The notes beneath the pieces are model-generated. The model was not told the origin of the DNA and did not search any database. It saw only the letters and a list, made by a program, of their open reading frames with translations. Position numbers and translations under genes: made by a program. Shown here piece by piece: positions 34,430 through 45,173 of a DNA stretch of 64,000 nucleotides. Location: positions 3,641,332 through 3,705,331 of the forward strand of contig OY811972.1 of the NCBI GenBank assembly GCA_963681505.1, in the 5' to 3' direction. This DNA is from Eunapius fragilis. Its lineage: Eukaryota > Porifera > Demospongiae > Spongillida > Spongillidae. Every line of letters starts with the position of its first letter. The first letter of the stretch is position 1.

Positions 34430-34735
34430 CGAACGTACTCTGGAGCGCCCATGAGGTATGTCAATGTGTCACAAGATCTCTTTTTTTTTTTGTAACAGAT
34501 GAACGTTTGCTGGCAAGAGAGTTGTGCCTTGTGCATGCATTACGGTATACTCTTTCCAATCTGTAAGTTGTTGTATTATTATTGTTGGGCTTATGATTTT
34601 TGTTTCCTCGCTTACAGTCGAAGTTACTTTGTTTGTCTTTGGAGCGCAATGAGGTATGTGCAAAAGAATCTCTTTTTCTCACCTGCGACTTGTTGTGACA
34701 GATGAAGGTTTGATGACGAGAGAGTTGTGCGACTG
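34430..34735 (+). repeat. two-copy tandem repeat of about 200 bp with intron-like joints
   Basis: GGAGCGC..ATGAGGTATGT, a T-rich stretch, ACAGATGAA.GTTTG and GAGAGTTGTGC occur at 34441 and again at 34640. Each copy looks like donor, short pyrimidine tract and acceptor. Confidence 0.6.
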
Positions 34736-35399
34736 TCGTACAGGTTCACGCCCGTGTCATCAATAACCTAACCACAATAAGCAAGTACTTCGTGTGGTTC
34801 TCATCCTATAATCGTATCTTTCAACAGGACAGAATCCTACCAGTACAGTTGTTTTGTACATCAATACGTACAGAGACCAAGCAAAATACTTGCGTTTCCC
34901 TTTCGTACATGCCTATGTATTTGTACAATGACTTTTTCAAAACTGCTTCAGAATCTGAGAAAGGTGCATGTGATAGTGTGGTGCTGCATGGGTAGAAGCG
35001 GCGCGGTGCCTAAAACGTACCGACGGTACGACACGGAAAAAAGCGAACCTCTTTAACCGTCGATTTACCGAAGTGATGGATTTTAACGTCATGACAGAGT
35101 GACGGGGAAAGAGACGTTACCGTCCACTCTCAGTCCACAGACGGCCCGTTGAAATTGATTTCAACGGTATCCGCCTACATCAAAGAGACGGGTAAGGTCA
35201 CGTGATGAGACGTTACCGTGTCCATGTAACGGTTTCGCTGTGGTACTTGAACATTTAACGTACGCGTACCAAAAAATGATGATCTAATAAAGCGATGTAA
35301 ATTGTGACTGGATTTGTCTATTGAAAGTGTGCCCCGTGCGAAAAAGGAAGTTCGTTTGTGTTGGTTTATCTGCAATTTTGAACTCAGCTGTGTCACTAT

Positions 35400-35491
35400 T
35401 GTAATAAAGTTAATCACAAAAACCTGTCTCGCTCACGTGCCCCCCGATTACATCATACACACGATATATCAATCAATACATAAGTACTACA
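35400..35491 (-). repeat. 3' LTR, 92 bp
   Basis: On the minus strand it starts TGTAGTACTTATG and ends ACTTTATTACA, the TG...CA form, preceded by a polypurine tract. It shares the core AACCTGTCTCGCTCACGTG (as read on plus) with the other LTR. Confidence 0.85.
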
Positions 35492-35509
35492 TTCGTCCCT
35501 CTCTGTTCT
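35492..35509 (-). other. polypurine tract
   Basis: AGAACAGAGAGGGACGAA on the minus strand, directly abutting the 3' LTR. A short AAAGCTCG...CGAGCTTT hairpin separates it from the pol stop. Confidence 0.7.
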
Positions 35510-35530
35510 AAAGCTCGTCTCGAGCTTTGA

Positions 35531-38500
35531 CTAATGCAACCTATCAGGTTGACGTCTGTTTCTCTCTGGATACCTTCTAGTGGCCAGTTCAATTGTGCCT
35601 GGTTGCTCTTGTGGAGGCAGTGGTGGCACTTGTAGAGGAGGTGGTGGAGGCCCTGGTTGCATGGGTGGTGCCGGTGGATTTGCTACTGGAAGTGGACTCT
35701 CAACAACAAAGTGCTCAACAAGTGGAGCTTTCCAGTCCATAGGGTGACGTGGCTGCATATGCTGTGCACCACTTTGCACATCTTCTTTCCCTGATGGTTG
35801 GATACGAGGTTGTAGACGATTTACATGTACGACTTTAGTCCTTTTACCATCTGAGATCTCCATAGTAACTGGCGACTTCTTACTTTTCACTTTCCACTTT
35901 CCTTCCCATCGTGGGTCTAGCTTTCCTGCTGTTGGAATGGACAGCCACACTAAATCTCCAACTTTAAAACTTCGTTCTGCTGAATTCTGGTCATAATTTC
36001 CTTTTTGGCATTGTGCAGTCTCCACAATATGTGCCTCTACAAGATCCTGGAGTTCAGCTAGTTTTGCTCGAAGAGTTCCTTGATACTGCAGTGCGTCATA
36101 ACCAGTGAATGAAGAAAATGTGCTAGATTTTGGCTGCCGACCATACATTAGGACAAAGGGTGATGTCCCAGTCGAACTGTGCGTAGCTGATCGATAAGCA
36201 TATAGCACCAAGGGTAAGTTCTTCTCCCAATCATCCTGCCTTTGTGCATAGGTCCTGAGTAACTGCAGCAATGATCTATTCAGCCGTTCGACCATTCCAT
36301 CCCCCTCCGGGTGGTAGGCAGATGTGTGACTCTTTTTAATGCCAAATGCTTCTAGGGTTTGACGAAAAATGGTGCTCTCAAAATTCTGCCCCTGGTCAGA
36401 ATGAACAATGTCTGGGATTCCATAAGTGCAAAACAGCTTAACCATTTCCTTCGAAATCCTTTCAGCTGTCTGGTCAGGTATGGGGATCGCCTCCGGCCAC
36501 TTTGTGAAATAATCTTGCACTACAAGCAGGTAGCGGTTGTTTCTGTTAGACAGGGGTACTTGTAGAATGTCAATGGCAACCATCTGCCATGGTCTACCTA
36601 TCGGAACATTCACAAGTGGTGCCCGAGTTGGTTTCGTGAGCTTAGACTTTTGACACACTTCACATTCCCTGCAATGCTTTTCTACGTCACGAGCCATATT
36701 GATCCAGTATGCTTCTTGGCGTACTCGTTCGAGTGTCTTTTGTGCTCCCATGTGACCTGCCGATGATGCATCATGACAGTCTTTCAATACCTGGTCATGC
36801 ATAGCCGTAGGCAGCACTGGTACCATGATAGGTTCACAGGTAGGACCTGGCCTGTACTTCCTACACAACACATTCTCATGAATGACCAACTGTGACCAAA
36901 GTTGTAGATACCTTTTTAACGGTTGCTGTCTCCATTCCTGTTTTGCCTGTGGGCGTTGTGACATTTCTAGTGCATTTTTCAACTTCTGTATTATTGCATC
37001 CTTCTTCTGTGCCTGTCTGACATCCTCAATCGCCATACATGTACCTAAATGAAGAGTGGTGAGAGCTGAGTGAACAGTGAGAGTTGCAGTATCCTTCCTT
37101 CGTGACAAAGCATCAGCGTTACCATTTGACAATCCTTTACGGTACACAATGGAGAAGTCATATTCCTGAATAGCAAGAGACCATCAACAAAGAAGACCTT
37201 CTGATTTCTGTTGGGCCAGCCATTGTAGTGGTGCATGGTCAGTCATTAACTGGAATGGTCGCCCTAAAAGGTAATGACGGAACTGCTTCATCCCCCACAC
37301 TATGGCCAGACACTCTCTCTGTATAACACTGTAATTGGACTCTGATCTTGACAGCGTGCGACTAGCATAGCCAATTACATGCCCTTCTTGCTCTAATACT
37401 GCACCTAGTCCCACACCGCTTGCATCAGTCTGCAAAATCATTGTACCTGCTTGTCTATCAAACCGAGGAAAAGCCAGAACAGGAGCTTCAGTTAACCGGC
37501 ATTTTAGTGACTCAAATGCCTTGTTGCAATGATCTGTCCACTTAAACTCAGCATCGTTGTGTGTTAACTGATGGAGTGGGGCAGCAAGATCAGCAAAACC
37601 CTTTATGTATCAACGGTAATAAGAAGCAAGCCCCAGAAACTGTCGTATATCTCCTGCATCTACTGGTTTAGGCCACTCTGTTACTGCCCGAATTTTGCTG
37701 TCATCAGGAGACATACCTTTTCCTGAAAATACATGCCCTAGGTATGATACTTGTGACACCCCAATTTGACATTTTACACCCCGCAGTGTTAATCCAGCTT
37801 TTCTTAATCTTCTAAAAGCCTCCTGCAAGTGACCTTTATGCACCTCCTCACTGTCCGAGTGGATTAAAACGTCATCGATATAAGTTGAGACAAACGGCAG
37901 ACCTCGCACAATGATATTCATTAGACGTTGAAATGAACTTGGGGCTCCACTTAGACCAAAGGGCATCCTGGTAAACTGAAACAAACCCATCCTTGGACCT
38001 GGGCAGAAAGCAGTTTTCTCCTGATCAGCATCATGTACTGGAACTTGCCAGTAGCCACTTTGCAGGTCCAACTTGCTAAAAATTACTGAACCTGAAAGAC
38101 GATCCTGGACTTCATCCACAAGCGGCAATGGGTAAGCATCTTTGTGAGTTCGTTTATTCAGTTCCCGATAATCCACGCAGATACGTAATTCCCCTGATGT
38201 CTTCCTTGCATAGACAGCTGGTGCCATCCACGAACTACTACTCTCTTCAATTATTCCTTTCTGGAGCATGTGCTGGATCTGGCTCTCAACTTCTGTTCTG
38301 TAGTGCGCTGGTATTCTCCGAGGCGGAACTCGAACTGGTGGTCCATTCGTGGTGATTTTGTGGCATGTGATATTAGTTGTACCTGGTGTCTTGATGAATA
38401 GATCCTTGAACTCATGTACTGTAGAGTTGAAGCAAGGTTTAATGAATTCTGGAAATTCAAAATTTGCCCGATCATCAAATATGGGAATGGCACACCCCTC

Positions 38501-38974
38501 AATGTCTTCCTTATTGTCATCTACCACCGATAGTGCAGCACAGAATTTTATTCTTCTTTGCTTCTCAGCTTCCCAGATGGGTGCCAACTCTAGTGGGATG
38601 TAGCAACTCTTTTGCTTGCGGTTCTCATTACTCCTTTTCTTTCCGGCTGGAGTAACAGTGACTGGAGTGGTTGCGAAATCTAAAATAAGACCTTTATCCT
38701 GTAGAAAATCGACTCCTACGATGACAGGAGTGATAAGGTCTTTGACCACAACAAAATGGTGCTTCATCTCTGCGTTTCCAAGGACCACGGTGGCTTCTAC
38801 ATAGTCCACGATTGGTAGTGCCTCTCCACTGGCTGTCACTAACTTTAGCTTCTGTGGTGGCTGTTGTCTGGTAATTCCTTTAAGACGGGAAACTAGTTCT
38901 TGACGTAAAAGTGAGACCGATGAACCAGAGTCCAGCATTATTTCAGTAGATACCCCAGCTATTTTACCTTCCAT
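35531..38974 (-). pseudogene. gypsy pol: protease, RT, RNase H, integrase (two nonsense codons)
   Basis: Domains in order on the minus strand: protease with MLDSGSSVSLL; RT with LRICVDYRELNKRT, FSKLDLQSGYWQV and the active-site box YIDDVLIHSD; RNase H with ILQTDASGVGLGAVL; tether; H2C2 zinc domain (AGHMGAQKTLERV...CQ); integrase core with VAIDILQ, HSDQGQNF and HPEGDGMVERLN, so all three acidic residues are present; a GPY/F-like module; and a proline-rich tail ending TRRYPERNRR. Two TGA stops interrupt one otherwise continuous frame, at about 37607 (YYR*YI) and 37172 (LLC*WSLA). Both replace residues that are normally Arg in the family, as a CGA-to-TGA change would. The frame is -1 to gag and stays open upstream of the first Met, so frameshift expression is plausible. 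Confidence 0.9.
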
Positions 38975-39024
38975 TATCGACCCCTCACTCCTAATTGATG
39001 CTACGACAACACAATCCAGTGGGC

Positions 39025-39790
39025 TTACTGTTGTTTGTTGGGATGACTGTTGCCCCCTGCAATCATCCCGTTGGAGTTTCCCTGATTAAATCTGCTTCTA
39101 CAGAAACGCTGAATGTGCCCAAACTTCCCACATTTGAAACACTGGACCGACCTTGTGTGCTCATCACTGCGCCTGCTTCCCAGATGTTTCAGTGCTGCTA
39201 CCTGCTCTGTAAGGGCAAGTACTTGGCCTTGAAGTTCCGTTACCACACGAACACGTTGAGACTGTGACACACTCGCGACTGGTTGTTCCTCTTCTAAAAA
39301 CATCAACAATTTAGCACGTTTAAGCGTGGACGCCAATTCTTTAGCATCTCCCGTAGCGCGAAGTTGTCTGCTAACTGCACTAGGCAAGCCAGCTAGGAAT
39401 TGGTGCAACAATAGTTGCTCACGAGCACGAGCTTCGAGGTTGGGCATTGCCTGATTCAACAGTAGTTTTAGTTCGTGAACGAAAAGAGATAATGCTTCAC
39501 CGGGAGCCAGCCTTCTTTGGTGGAACTGCTCTAGCGTTGTGAAGGTAGTTAATTGATACCATCGCGGCAGTGAGCTTTTCCTTAACAGTTCCGTAGTCCT
39601 TTCTTTCGTCACCGCTAAGGTCGAGCCACGTGGCGAGAGCTTCTCCTTCTAAAAGAGTCGGCAACTTCACAGCCCTCACCTTCTCATCCCAGCCGTTTGC
39701 ATCGCTACAAATGTCGAAACGCGTAAGCCATTCTTGTACATTTCCCGATGCGAATGGCTTCGGTAGACTTGTGTGAGTCGAAGACGCCAT
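39025..39790 (-). pseudogene. gypsy gag with one frameshift
   Basis: Starts ATG at 39790 (MASSTHTSLPKPF, then VQEWLTRFDICS) and shifts frame near 39550. It continues LEQFHQRRLAPGEALSLFVH, QFLAGLPSAVSRQLRA and a zinc knuckle CFKCGKFGHIQRFC before the stop. Matrix/capsid-like helices and one CCHC nucleic-acid binding motif are as expected for a Ty3/gypsy structural protein. The start codon lies within the primer-binding site, an unusually tight leader. The single shift may be mutational, because it lies inside the capsid region. Confidence 0.85.
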
Positions 39791-39802
39791 TCTCTGCTAC
39801 CA
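39787..39802 (-). other. primer-binding site, initiator tRNA-Met
   Basis: TGGTAGCAGAGAATGG on the minus strand differs at one base from the complement of the animal initiator tRNA-Met 3' end (TGGTAGCAGAGGATGG). It overlaps the gag ATG. Confidence 0.8.
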
Positions 39803-39804
39803 AT

Positions 39805-39981
39805 CAAGGGCGTAGACAAGGGGGGGGCAGGGGGGGCTTAAGCCCCCCCAGTTTTTTGGGCAGTTTTTTAATAACTAGCAAACTTAATTAATAAACCAAC
39901 CGGATGTACTATAATTAGTTTGGATAACTTGGTTTATTAATAACTAGCCCCCCCAGTTTGAAAAACTTGTCTACGCCCTTG
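39805..39981 (+). mobile_element. 177-bp MITE with a 5-bp duplication at the LTR/primer-site joint
   Basis: Ends CAAGGGCGTAGACAAG and its exact inverse CTTGTCTACGCCCTTG, flanked by CCAAT on both sides (39800-39804, 39982-39986). It separates the 5' LTR of the gypsy element from its primer-binding site. CAA...TTG ends and 5-bp sites are similar to the CAGGGGCGGAT MITEs. Confidence 0.9.
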
Positions 39982-39985
39982 CCAA

Positions 39986-40060
39986 TGTAATAGCGTTAGT
40001 CACAAAAACCTGTCTCGCTCACGTGCCCCCCGATTACATCATACACACATAAGTACTACA
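39986..40060 (-). repeat. 5' LTR, 75 bp
   Basis: The same sequence as the 3' LTR minus a 17-bp segment that contains the only TATA-like GATATATC. Confidence 0.85.
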
Positions 40061-40064
40061 CTAT

Positions 40065-40734
40065 AGTATGTGAGTAAGTGTACTATGAATTGATACTGTT
40101 GGAACAATATTATCCTCGTCTAGTTACCCACGCGCATTGAAAAATAGGTACTTTTTAGACGTTGAACATTTTCTTCATATGTTAATAGGCAGGGGAATAT
40201 ACGTTTTCACCACTTAGGAAGGGTCATTATCTAGCTGACTTTAAAATGGTATCAACTTCAGTTGATGCGCAAGGGGTCATACGATGAGATGTGTCTATTC
40301 TTTTGATACTGGCGTCGGGTGCACCCATATTATCTGAAAACACCAATATGCCTTAAGAAGTGTTTTCTGCATTTGAATTTATGTTTTAACAAAACACAGC
40401 ATCGTTCTTTCAACCGCCAAGGTTCTGTGTCGAGCGATTCTAATTAAAAAGCACCTAATCCTTTGAGAGGCATGAATTTAGAGTTCAGTTACATGTAACT
40501 TGAGTACTAGAAGTCAAGTCCTTCCATTTTTAGAAACTCTTGGATGATGCGCAAGGCTTGTTTTATGGATGGTCTGGTCCCCAGACCCATATAGTGCACC
40601 TGAGAAATCGATGGAATAGTTGGTTACCAAATTGCATTTTAAATTGTATTTCATATTAGGATGAAGACGGCTGCTGATTTGGAGAAGTGTATTGATGATT
40701 TCAAAGTGACATCAGTGAAAATAATACCTTACAG
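40065..40734. other. no gene recognised
   Basis: Intergenic sequence between the gypsy element and the transposase-like gene; no motif found. Confidence 0.4.
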
Positions 40735-40812
40735 GTGTCCATGATAAGAAACGGATTGGTGATCTATATACATATCAATTTGACAAACAAGAACATCACC
40801 CAAACAGACAAA

Positions 40813-42445
40813 ATGGTTGCACGATTTGATTCAGGAAATAGAATCAATGTGAATGCATTAAAAAGGTCAATTCGACACTTCCTAACAGCAATAGCCACAT
40901 TGAAGAAGAACCTTACACGTAATTGGGATGCTATCATCCAACTCCTGGATAAGCAATTCGCTCTGCCTATGCAACCCTCTATTGACACGACCAACATATC
41001 TACTGTTGTAAATCTTGCTCCTGCTCAAGCATGTATTGCAATGAAAACATCACACTATCATGGGATGCAACATCAATTGATGGATGCCATATCAATTAAG
41101 TACATATTAGTATACCCTCAATTCCACCAACTTCCTATGTGCTACAATTAAGTCCTCTTCCTGGAGGCACAACTGAAGATTATGCATCTCACATTCATGG
41201 ATGCTTTGATACATGTAGTATACATATGCTAGTTACTATAATCTTGACCACATTTATGCAAAGTCTACTGTTATACACAATTTGAAAAACACCTTGAGTG
41301 ATAGAGTAGCTGTAAACCACTGTGTTGTTCAAAATCTACAATCTGCACTAGACATTGAACTTCTGGAGCTAAAGTGCAATGTCCATCCACTTGATGGAAT
41401 TGCAAAAAAGTGCAATACTTCTTTAAAACTATATGACACTGAACACAATATTGAAAGCAGCACTTTTAGCAGAGAATGCTGTGCAGTGAATTTTATCTAT
41501 GCAATGTGCAAAATGCGGTATAAACAGGGAAAGGGTGATCCAGCTGGCTTCAAACAATTCATGAGGCAGGCAAATATCAAGCCTGGAATTGTTGTATGGT
41601 ATGTAGGAAATCGGTTCCATGTTGTTTTCCATCTTGCAGGTGTTTTTTACTACCTGCGAGATAAACTTTTGAACTATCTGGATTCTGAATGCCGAAATAC
41701 AACTAGTTTACGATCAGCATTGCAAAAGGATTTAAGAAACAACAAACTTCTATTACAATTGCAAGCACTTGGTATTATTGGTAAATTGATAAATGGTCCA
41801 TGGATGCAACAACTGTATGCAAATCAAAAGATCACTAATCTTGGTAGCATCCCATATGTTAAGACCTGTTTGCAAAATTTGTATCTTTTAAGAAACTGCC
41901 CTCAACTGGTATTTGACATGAAGAATGATGTGTTTGGTATTTCACTAGATGAAGATTCAGATGAAGTATTGCACAGCCTGCGAAATGCTGTTCTCAGTGT
42001 TTCCGAGAAAGAATGCTTGGCTGAAATATTGCTAAGGCTTACAACTGGTGTCGTAGGTGATATTGAGCATCAAATAAAAGAGTTTATTGAAGGTAGCTTA
42101 GCCAACATTCCTTCTACCATTGCTGCACAAACATTATCATCAATGGCACATAACATGTTTGCTGAGCACACTCTTGGGCTGGCTGACCATCTCATGAGAA
42201 AGGCACCTAACATTACAATAGGATTTGTTGATGGGAAAGTTAAAAGCAAAATTAATAAAACTCTTGATTGGCTTTCAAACAAAACTGAAGATGAGCAAGA
42301 CAGTATTGTAAAATTTTGTATAAAACAAGGTAGAAAGAGTAAAGCCCTTTGCCGATCACATGAAGAGTATGTTGCCAAGCTGCAAGATGAAAGGCTCATT
42401 GAAAAAAAGATAGCCGATTCCAAAGAGCACTACAAAAGAAATTAA
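40813..42445 (+). pseudogene. unassigned transposase-like protein in two open blocks
   Basis: The first block, to 41151, includes LKRSIRHFLTAIATLKKNL and ends in a stop. A second frame then reads SPLPGGTTEDYASHIHGCF, and the main 387-codon block follows from 41282. That block contains DRVAVNHCVVQNL, LHPLDGIAKKC-like ELKCNVHPLDGIA, KGDPAGFKQFM, GNRFHVVFHLAGVFYYLRD and, late, LADHLMRKAPNITIGFVDG. Large repeated families of metazoan uncharacterised proteins share this pattern, and I regard it as the RNase H-like core of a DNA transposase, but I cannot name the superfamily. At least two stops or frame changes separate the blocks. No terminal repeats were found. Confidence 0.45.
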
Positions 42446-43035
42446 TTAGTGTTGCAGAGGGCAAATCCCGAGTTGTCTGTAGAGTTTTCAGACCTAACTG
42501 ATGACCAGATGAATACAATTTCGGAAGTACTAGCCAATCCTTGCACGGTAAATGAACTCTACTGTGAACACTTGTGAGCCTAAGGTTACATGAGAGGGGG
42601 TACAGCACTGCTGTATATAGATGGTAACTATGGCAATGGTTACAGTGGTCATGCAAATGCTTTACACTGAAATGAAATGTTCTCTATAAACAAACATAAA
42701 ATACACAATAACACAACAACACAACATGAATTCATATCTGTATGTACTACTGGTAAGATTGAATTAAAGTATCTCACAGCACACAAAAAAAACAGCAGAA
42801 AGAAAAAGTTTTATAAATAACACGTACACAGATGAATATGTGAGAACAGCAAATCACCCAACAAATGGAATGCACTACGCTTATGGGCCAAATACAAGGA
42901 GACCCTCCATAGCGTACCCTAAATGGAAAAGCATAATACACGTACATTGGTAGGCCATGCACGTATACAAGCCCCTTCATAGTGTGCACTAAATGGAACA
43001 GCATAATACATGTACATGTTGGTTTACCCCATCTC
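42446..43035. repeat. non-coding, with a two-copy 69-bp repeat
   Basis: CATAG.GT.C.CTAAATGGAA.AGCATAATAC occurs at about 42909 and 42978. Otherwise I see no gene. Confidence 0.6.
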
Positions 43036-43039
43036 ACTA

Positions 43040-43182
43040 AAACGCTCCAACCTCTCACCCTCCCCATCTCTCCTACCCTCACCCCCTATCCTACCCTCCC
43101 CCTATCACCTACCCTCCCCCTCTCTCCTACACTCCCCCCTCTCTCCTACCTTCCCCCTCTCTCCTACCCTCCCCCCTCTCTC
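43040..43182 (+). repeat. CCTACCCTCCCCCTCTCTC minisatellite
   Basis: Short pyrimidine-rich tandem units ending at the donor side of the V-ATPase exon, the same arrangement as the 27-bp minisatellite after the exon at 9.75 kb. Confidence 0.85.
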
Positions 43183-43184
43183 AC

Positions 43185-43330
43185 CATCTGCTTCCAATCT
43201 CCCATACATTGGGCTATGCTCCTCAGCTGGGTGTTGCTGTGGTCAACGGTGGTCCTCAGTACATTCTCCAGGTCTGTGATGCAATGTTGCACATCACCAT
43301 GCATCCTGAGCCTGTCCACTGCTGTCCTGG
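43185..43330 (-). CDS. V-type proton ATPase subunit a, internal exon (preceding that at 9.75 kb)
   Basis: A minus-strand exon ending CAGATG|GTGAGAG and probably starting after CCTTCCCAG. It encodes ARTAVDRLRMHGDVQHCITD, then LENVLRTTVDH and SIAQCMGDWKQM. This matches subunit a just before the IYHT region: the pattern 'CPE..ER..M..GV..RI.DL..VL..T.DH....L....K....W..' is conserved. Its end (WKQM) continues in phase into VTKIIYHT of the exon at 9750-9878. A decayed coiled-coil copy lies 650 bp upstream on the same strand. Confidence 0.7.
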
Positions 43331-43985
43331 CTGGGAAGGTCAGGATCCCCCCGCCCCCTAAACCTCTGTGAGTTGAGGCACATGGTACACAGATGTACAC
43401 ACTACCCATACATGGGGTTAGTGCTATGGTAGCTAGCTGTAGTGCTACTGAAGCATGCCAGGTATTCTTGTTGTATCCACTGCTGACCTGCTGGGACCAA
43501 AAGAAATGACCAAACCAAATAAGACGGGGTACTCGCTTGAGGATGGCTGCACATAAGGCCTCCATTTACCATCCTTTACAGCCACCCTGTGTGGTTGTGG
43601 CACTAAGTTGAGGGGAGAGTTGGTATGGATGATGCTGTAGGGCTACCAACACAGCTATGATGCTTTGGTTAACCTGATTCTACTATGATGCAATTTCAAG
43701 ACAAAATGATTTGTCTGATGGTTATGAATTGAATTTAACCCCTGATCTTATAAGAGGGCACGAGATTATAAATTTGGGTGCTTATATGGAGGTTTGCCTG
43801 TATATACCTCTGACCTGGCCTGTATTGAATCTGATTATAAACCTCATGAATTTAAATATGCTAACTGTATAATAACAGCAAAAAAAAGATGATCATAAAC
43901 CAAGACATACATTAATTATATTGATACTTCAAATAACTTTTAATTTCTATTCTAACTAATCAGATGTTAAATGCTACTTCCCTGG
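43331..43985. other. no gene recognised
   Basis: Intron-like sequence; its right part (from about 43735) aligns with 10070-10257. Confidence 0.5.
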
Positions 43986-43989
43986 CTTC

Positions 43990-44300
43990 AGGATTTGTAA
44001 GCCTAAAGTTTTCTGTTTGAGAGATTGGATGTGACTCAACCCTTTGCCTTATGTCTTGGAGTTGTTGTTCAGCTTGGTTCTTCTGTTGCTCCGTCTCTTG
44101 GAGAAGTTTCTTAGTGTCAAGAAGTTGTTTTTCAGTTTGCTCCTTCTGTTTCCTAGTGTCCTGAAGTTGTTGTTCTGTTTTTTTCCTAGTGTCTTGAAGT
44201 TGTTGTTCTGTTTGTTCTTTCTGTTTCCTAGTGTCTTGGAGTAGTTTTTCAGCTTGCTCCTTCTGTTTCCTAGTGTCTTGAAATTGTTGCTCTGTGTGAC
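43990..44300 (-). pseudogene. decayed copy of the coiled-coil exon
   Basis: The minus strand reads QFQDTRKQKEQAEKLLQDTR, a shortened array of the same units, and the same ending RQRVESHPISQTENF. The exon start (TCATCAG|GTAATCATGACT) is conserved, but a frameshift before the array puts a stop in the joined frame. It is a partner of 10257-10607. Confidence 0.65.
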
Positions 44301-44460
44301 ACAGTTTTTGTCTTGTTTCAGGAAAGGTGTTGGCTCAAAGTCATGATTACCTGATGATGTGGAGACATTAATTATCAATGCATGTTTGGTAGTGGGTAGT
44401 AAGAACACATTACTAAATTTAATTTGATTTGCTTTCATTGTACAGGACTCAAACACTATA

Positions 44461-44634
44461 CAGTCGAATCTGCCTTAATGGTCACCTGCGGTCACCTTTG
44501 CATGCTAGCCACATAATTATGTCCCGAACAATTTGCATTGAATGTACATTCACCTGTCTAAACAGGCCAACTGTCTAAACAGGCCATGCACTTATTCTTG
44601 GCCCAAAGGTTACCGCTTTAGACAGGTTCGACTG
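44461..44634 (+). mobile_element. 174-bp MITE with TA target duplication
   Basis: Begins CAGTCGAATCTGCC and ends GACAGGTTCGACTG, flanked by TA on both sides. It carries internal GTCTAAACAGGCC repeats. The CAGTCGAACCTG-type ends and TA site fit the Tc1/mariner-pogo group. It is absent from the paralogue at about 10711. Confidence 0.75.
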
Positions 44635-44648
44635 TATACAGCTGGAGG

Positions 44649-45173
44649 TAGTCTCGTCCCCAGACCCAAATGATGCAGATGCGGATGGATTACATCACCG
44701 CTATGCGTCAGTAGGGTCTGGGGAAACTGGCAACAAAATCGTGACCCGAGGAATGCCAAATTAACAATTAGTCACACGCATGTTACGAGCATAAAGAGAT
44801 AAACACATTTGTGACTTGGTGAATAATCGTAATGGATTCGTCATGCGTGACAAATACAGCTGCATGGCAGATGCAAAAAAGGAATTGATAGCGACCTTCT
44901 TGTATTTCGTCGTGTACTACCTCTTCGTATAAAGCGTACCCCACACATACTGCTCTTGACCCTCTGCCTTTAAGCGCTTCTACCTGTTTCCTCATCAGAG
45001 CTTTCAGAGGACTAACAACAACCACAATGATATAGGCCAATAGCTATCAAGCATTCTCAACGTATCAAATACTCCGATTTTGTTGCCAGTTTCCCCAGAT
45101 CCTACTGACGCGTACCGGTGATGTGCATGTAATCCATCTGCTGCTGCGTCCATTGGGTCTGGGGACGAAACTA
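44649..45173 (-). mobile_element. Mutator-like element 1 carrying a RecQ-type helicase piece
   Basis: Termini TAGTCTCGTCCCCAGACCC and its diverged inverse (GGGTCTGGGGACGAAACTA), extending about 70 bp. The flanking 9-mers AGCTGGAGG and ATCTGGAGG match at eight of nine positions, and the paralogue at about 10715 has no insertion. A 9-bp duplication suits Mutator-like transposition. The same termini occur at 47403-49260. Confidence 0.75.
44783..45040 (-). pseudogene. RecQ-type helicase fragment (motif Ia region)
   Basis: The minus strand reads IIVVVVSPLKALMRKQVEAL, KGRGSRAVCVG and EEVVHDEIQEGRYQFLF. 'VVSPL.ALM..QV..L' is motif Ia of RecQ-family helicases, and the later part matches the following strand. 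It should couple ATP hydrolysis to DNA unwinding, but here only this segment exists. There is no DEAH box, and the frame ends soon after in unrelated sequence. It lies inside Mutator-like element 1. Confidence 0.65.

Larger units (their letters stand above)
35400..40060 (-). mobile_element. near-complete Ty3/gypsy retrotransposon with very short LTRs
   Basis: On the minus strand: 5' LTR (39986-40060), primer site, gag, pol, polypurine tract and 3' LTR (35400-35491), flanked by the 4-bp duplication CTAT (35396-35399 and 40061-40064). The LTRs are only 75 and 92 bp; they differ by a 17-bp indel and a few bases. Defects are one gag frameshift, two in-frame TGA codons in pol and a MITE between 5' LTR and primer site. 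Confidence 0.9.

Noticed and set aside
38128..39267. Plus-strand open frames between 38.1 and 39.3 kb
   Set aside because: They are antisense to the well-supported gypsy gag and pol.
43990..44300. Coiled coil as part of V-ATPase subunit a
   Set aside because: Subunit a contains no QLQDTRKQKEQTE-type array, and the coil is not in a position matching its own coiled coils; treated as separate.
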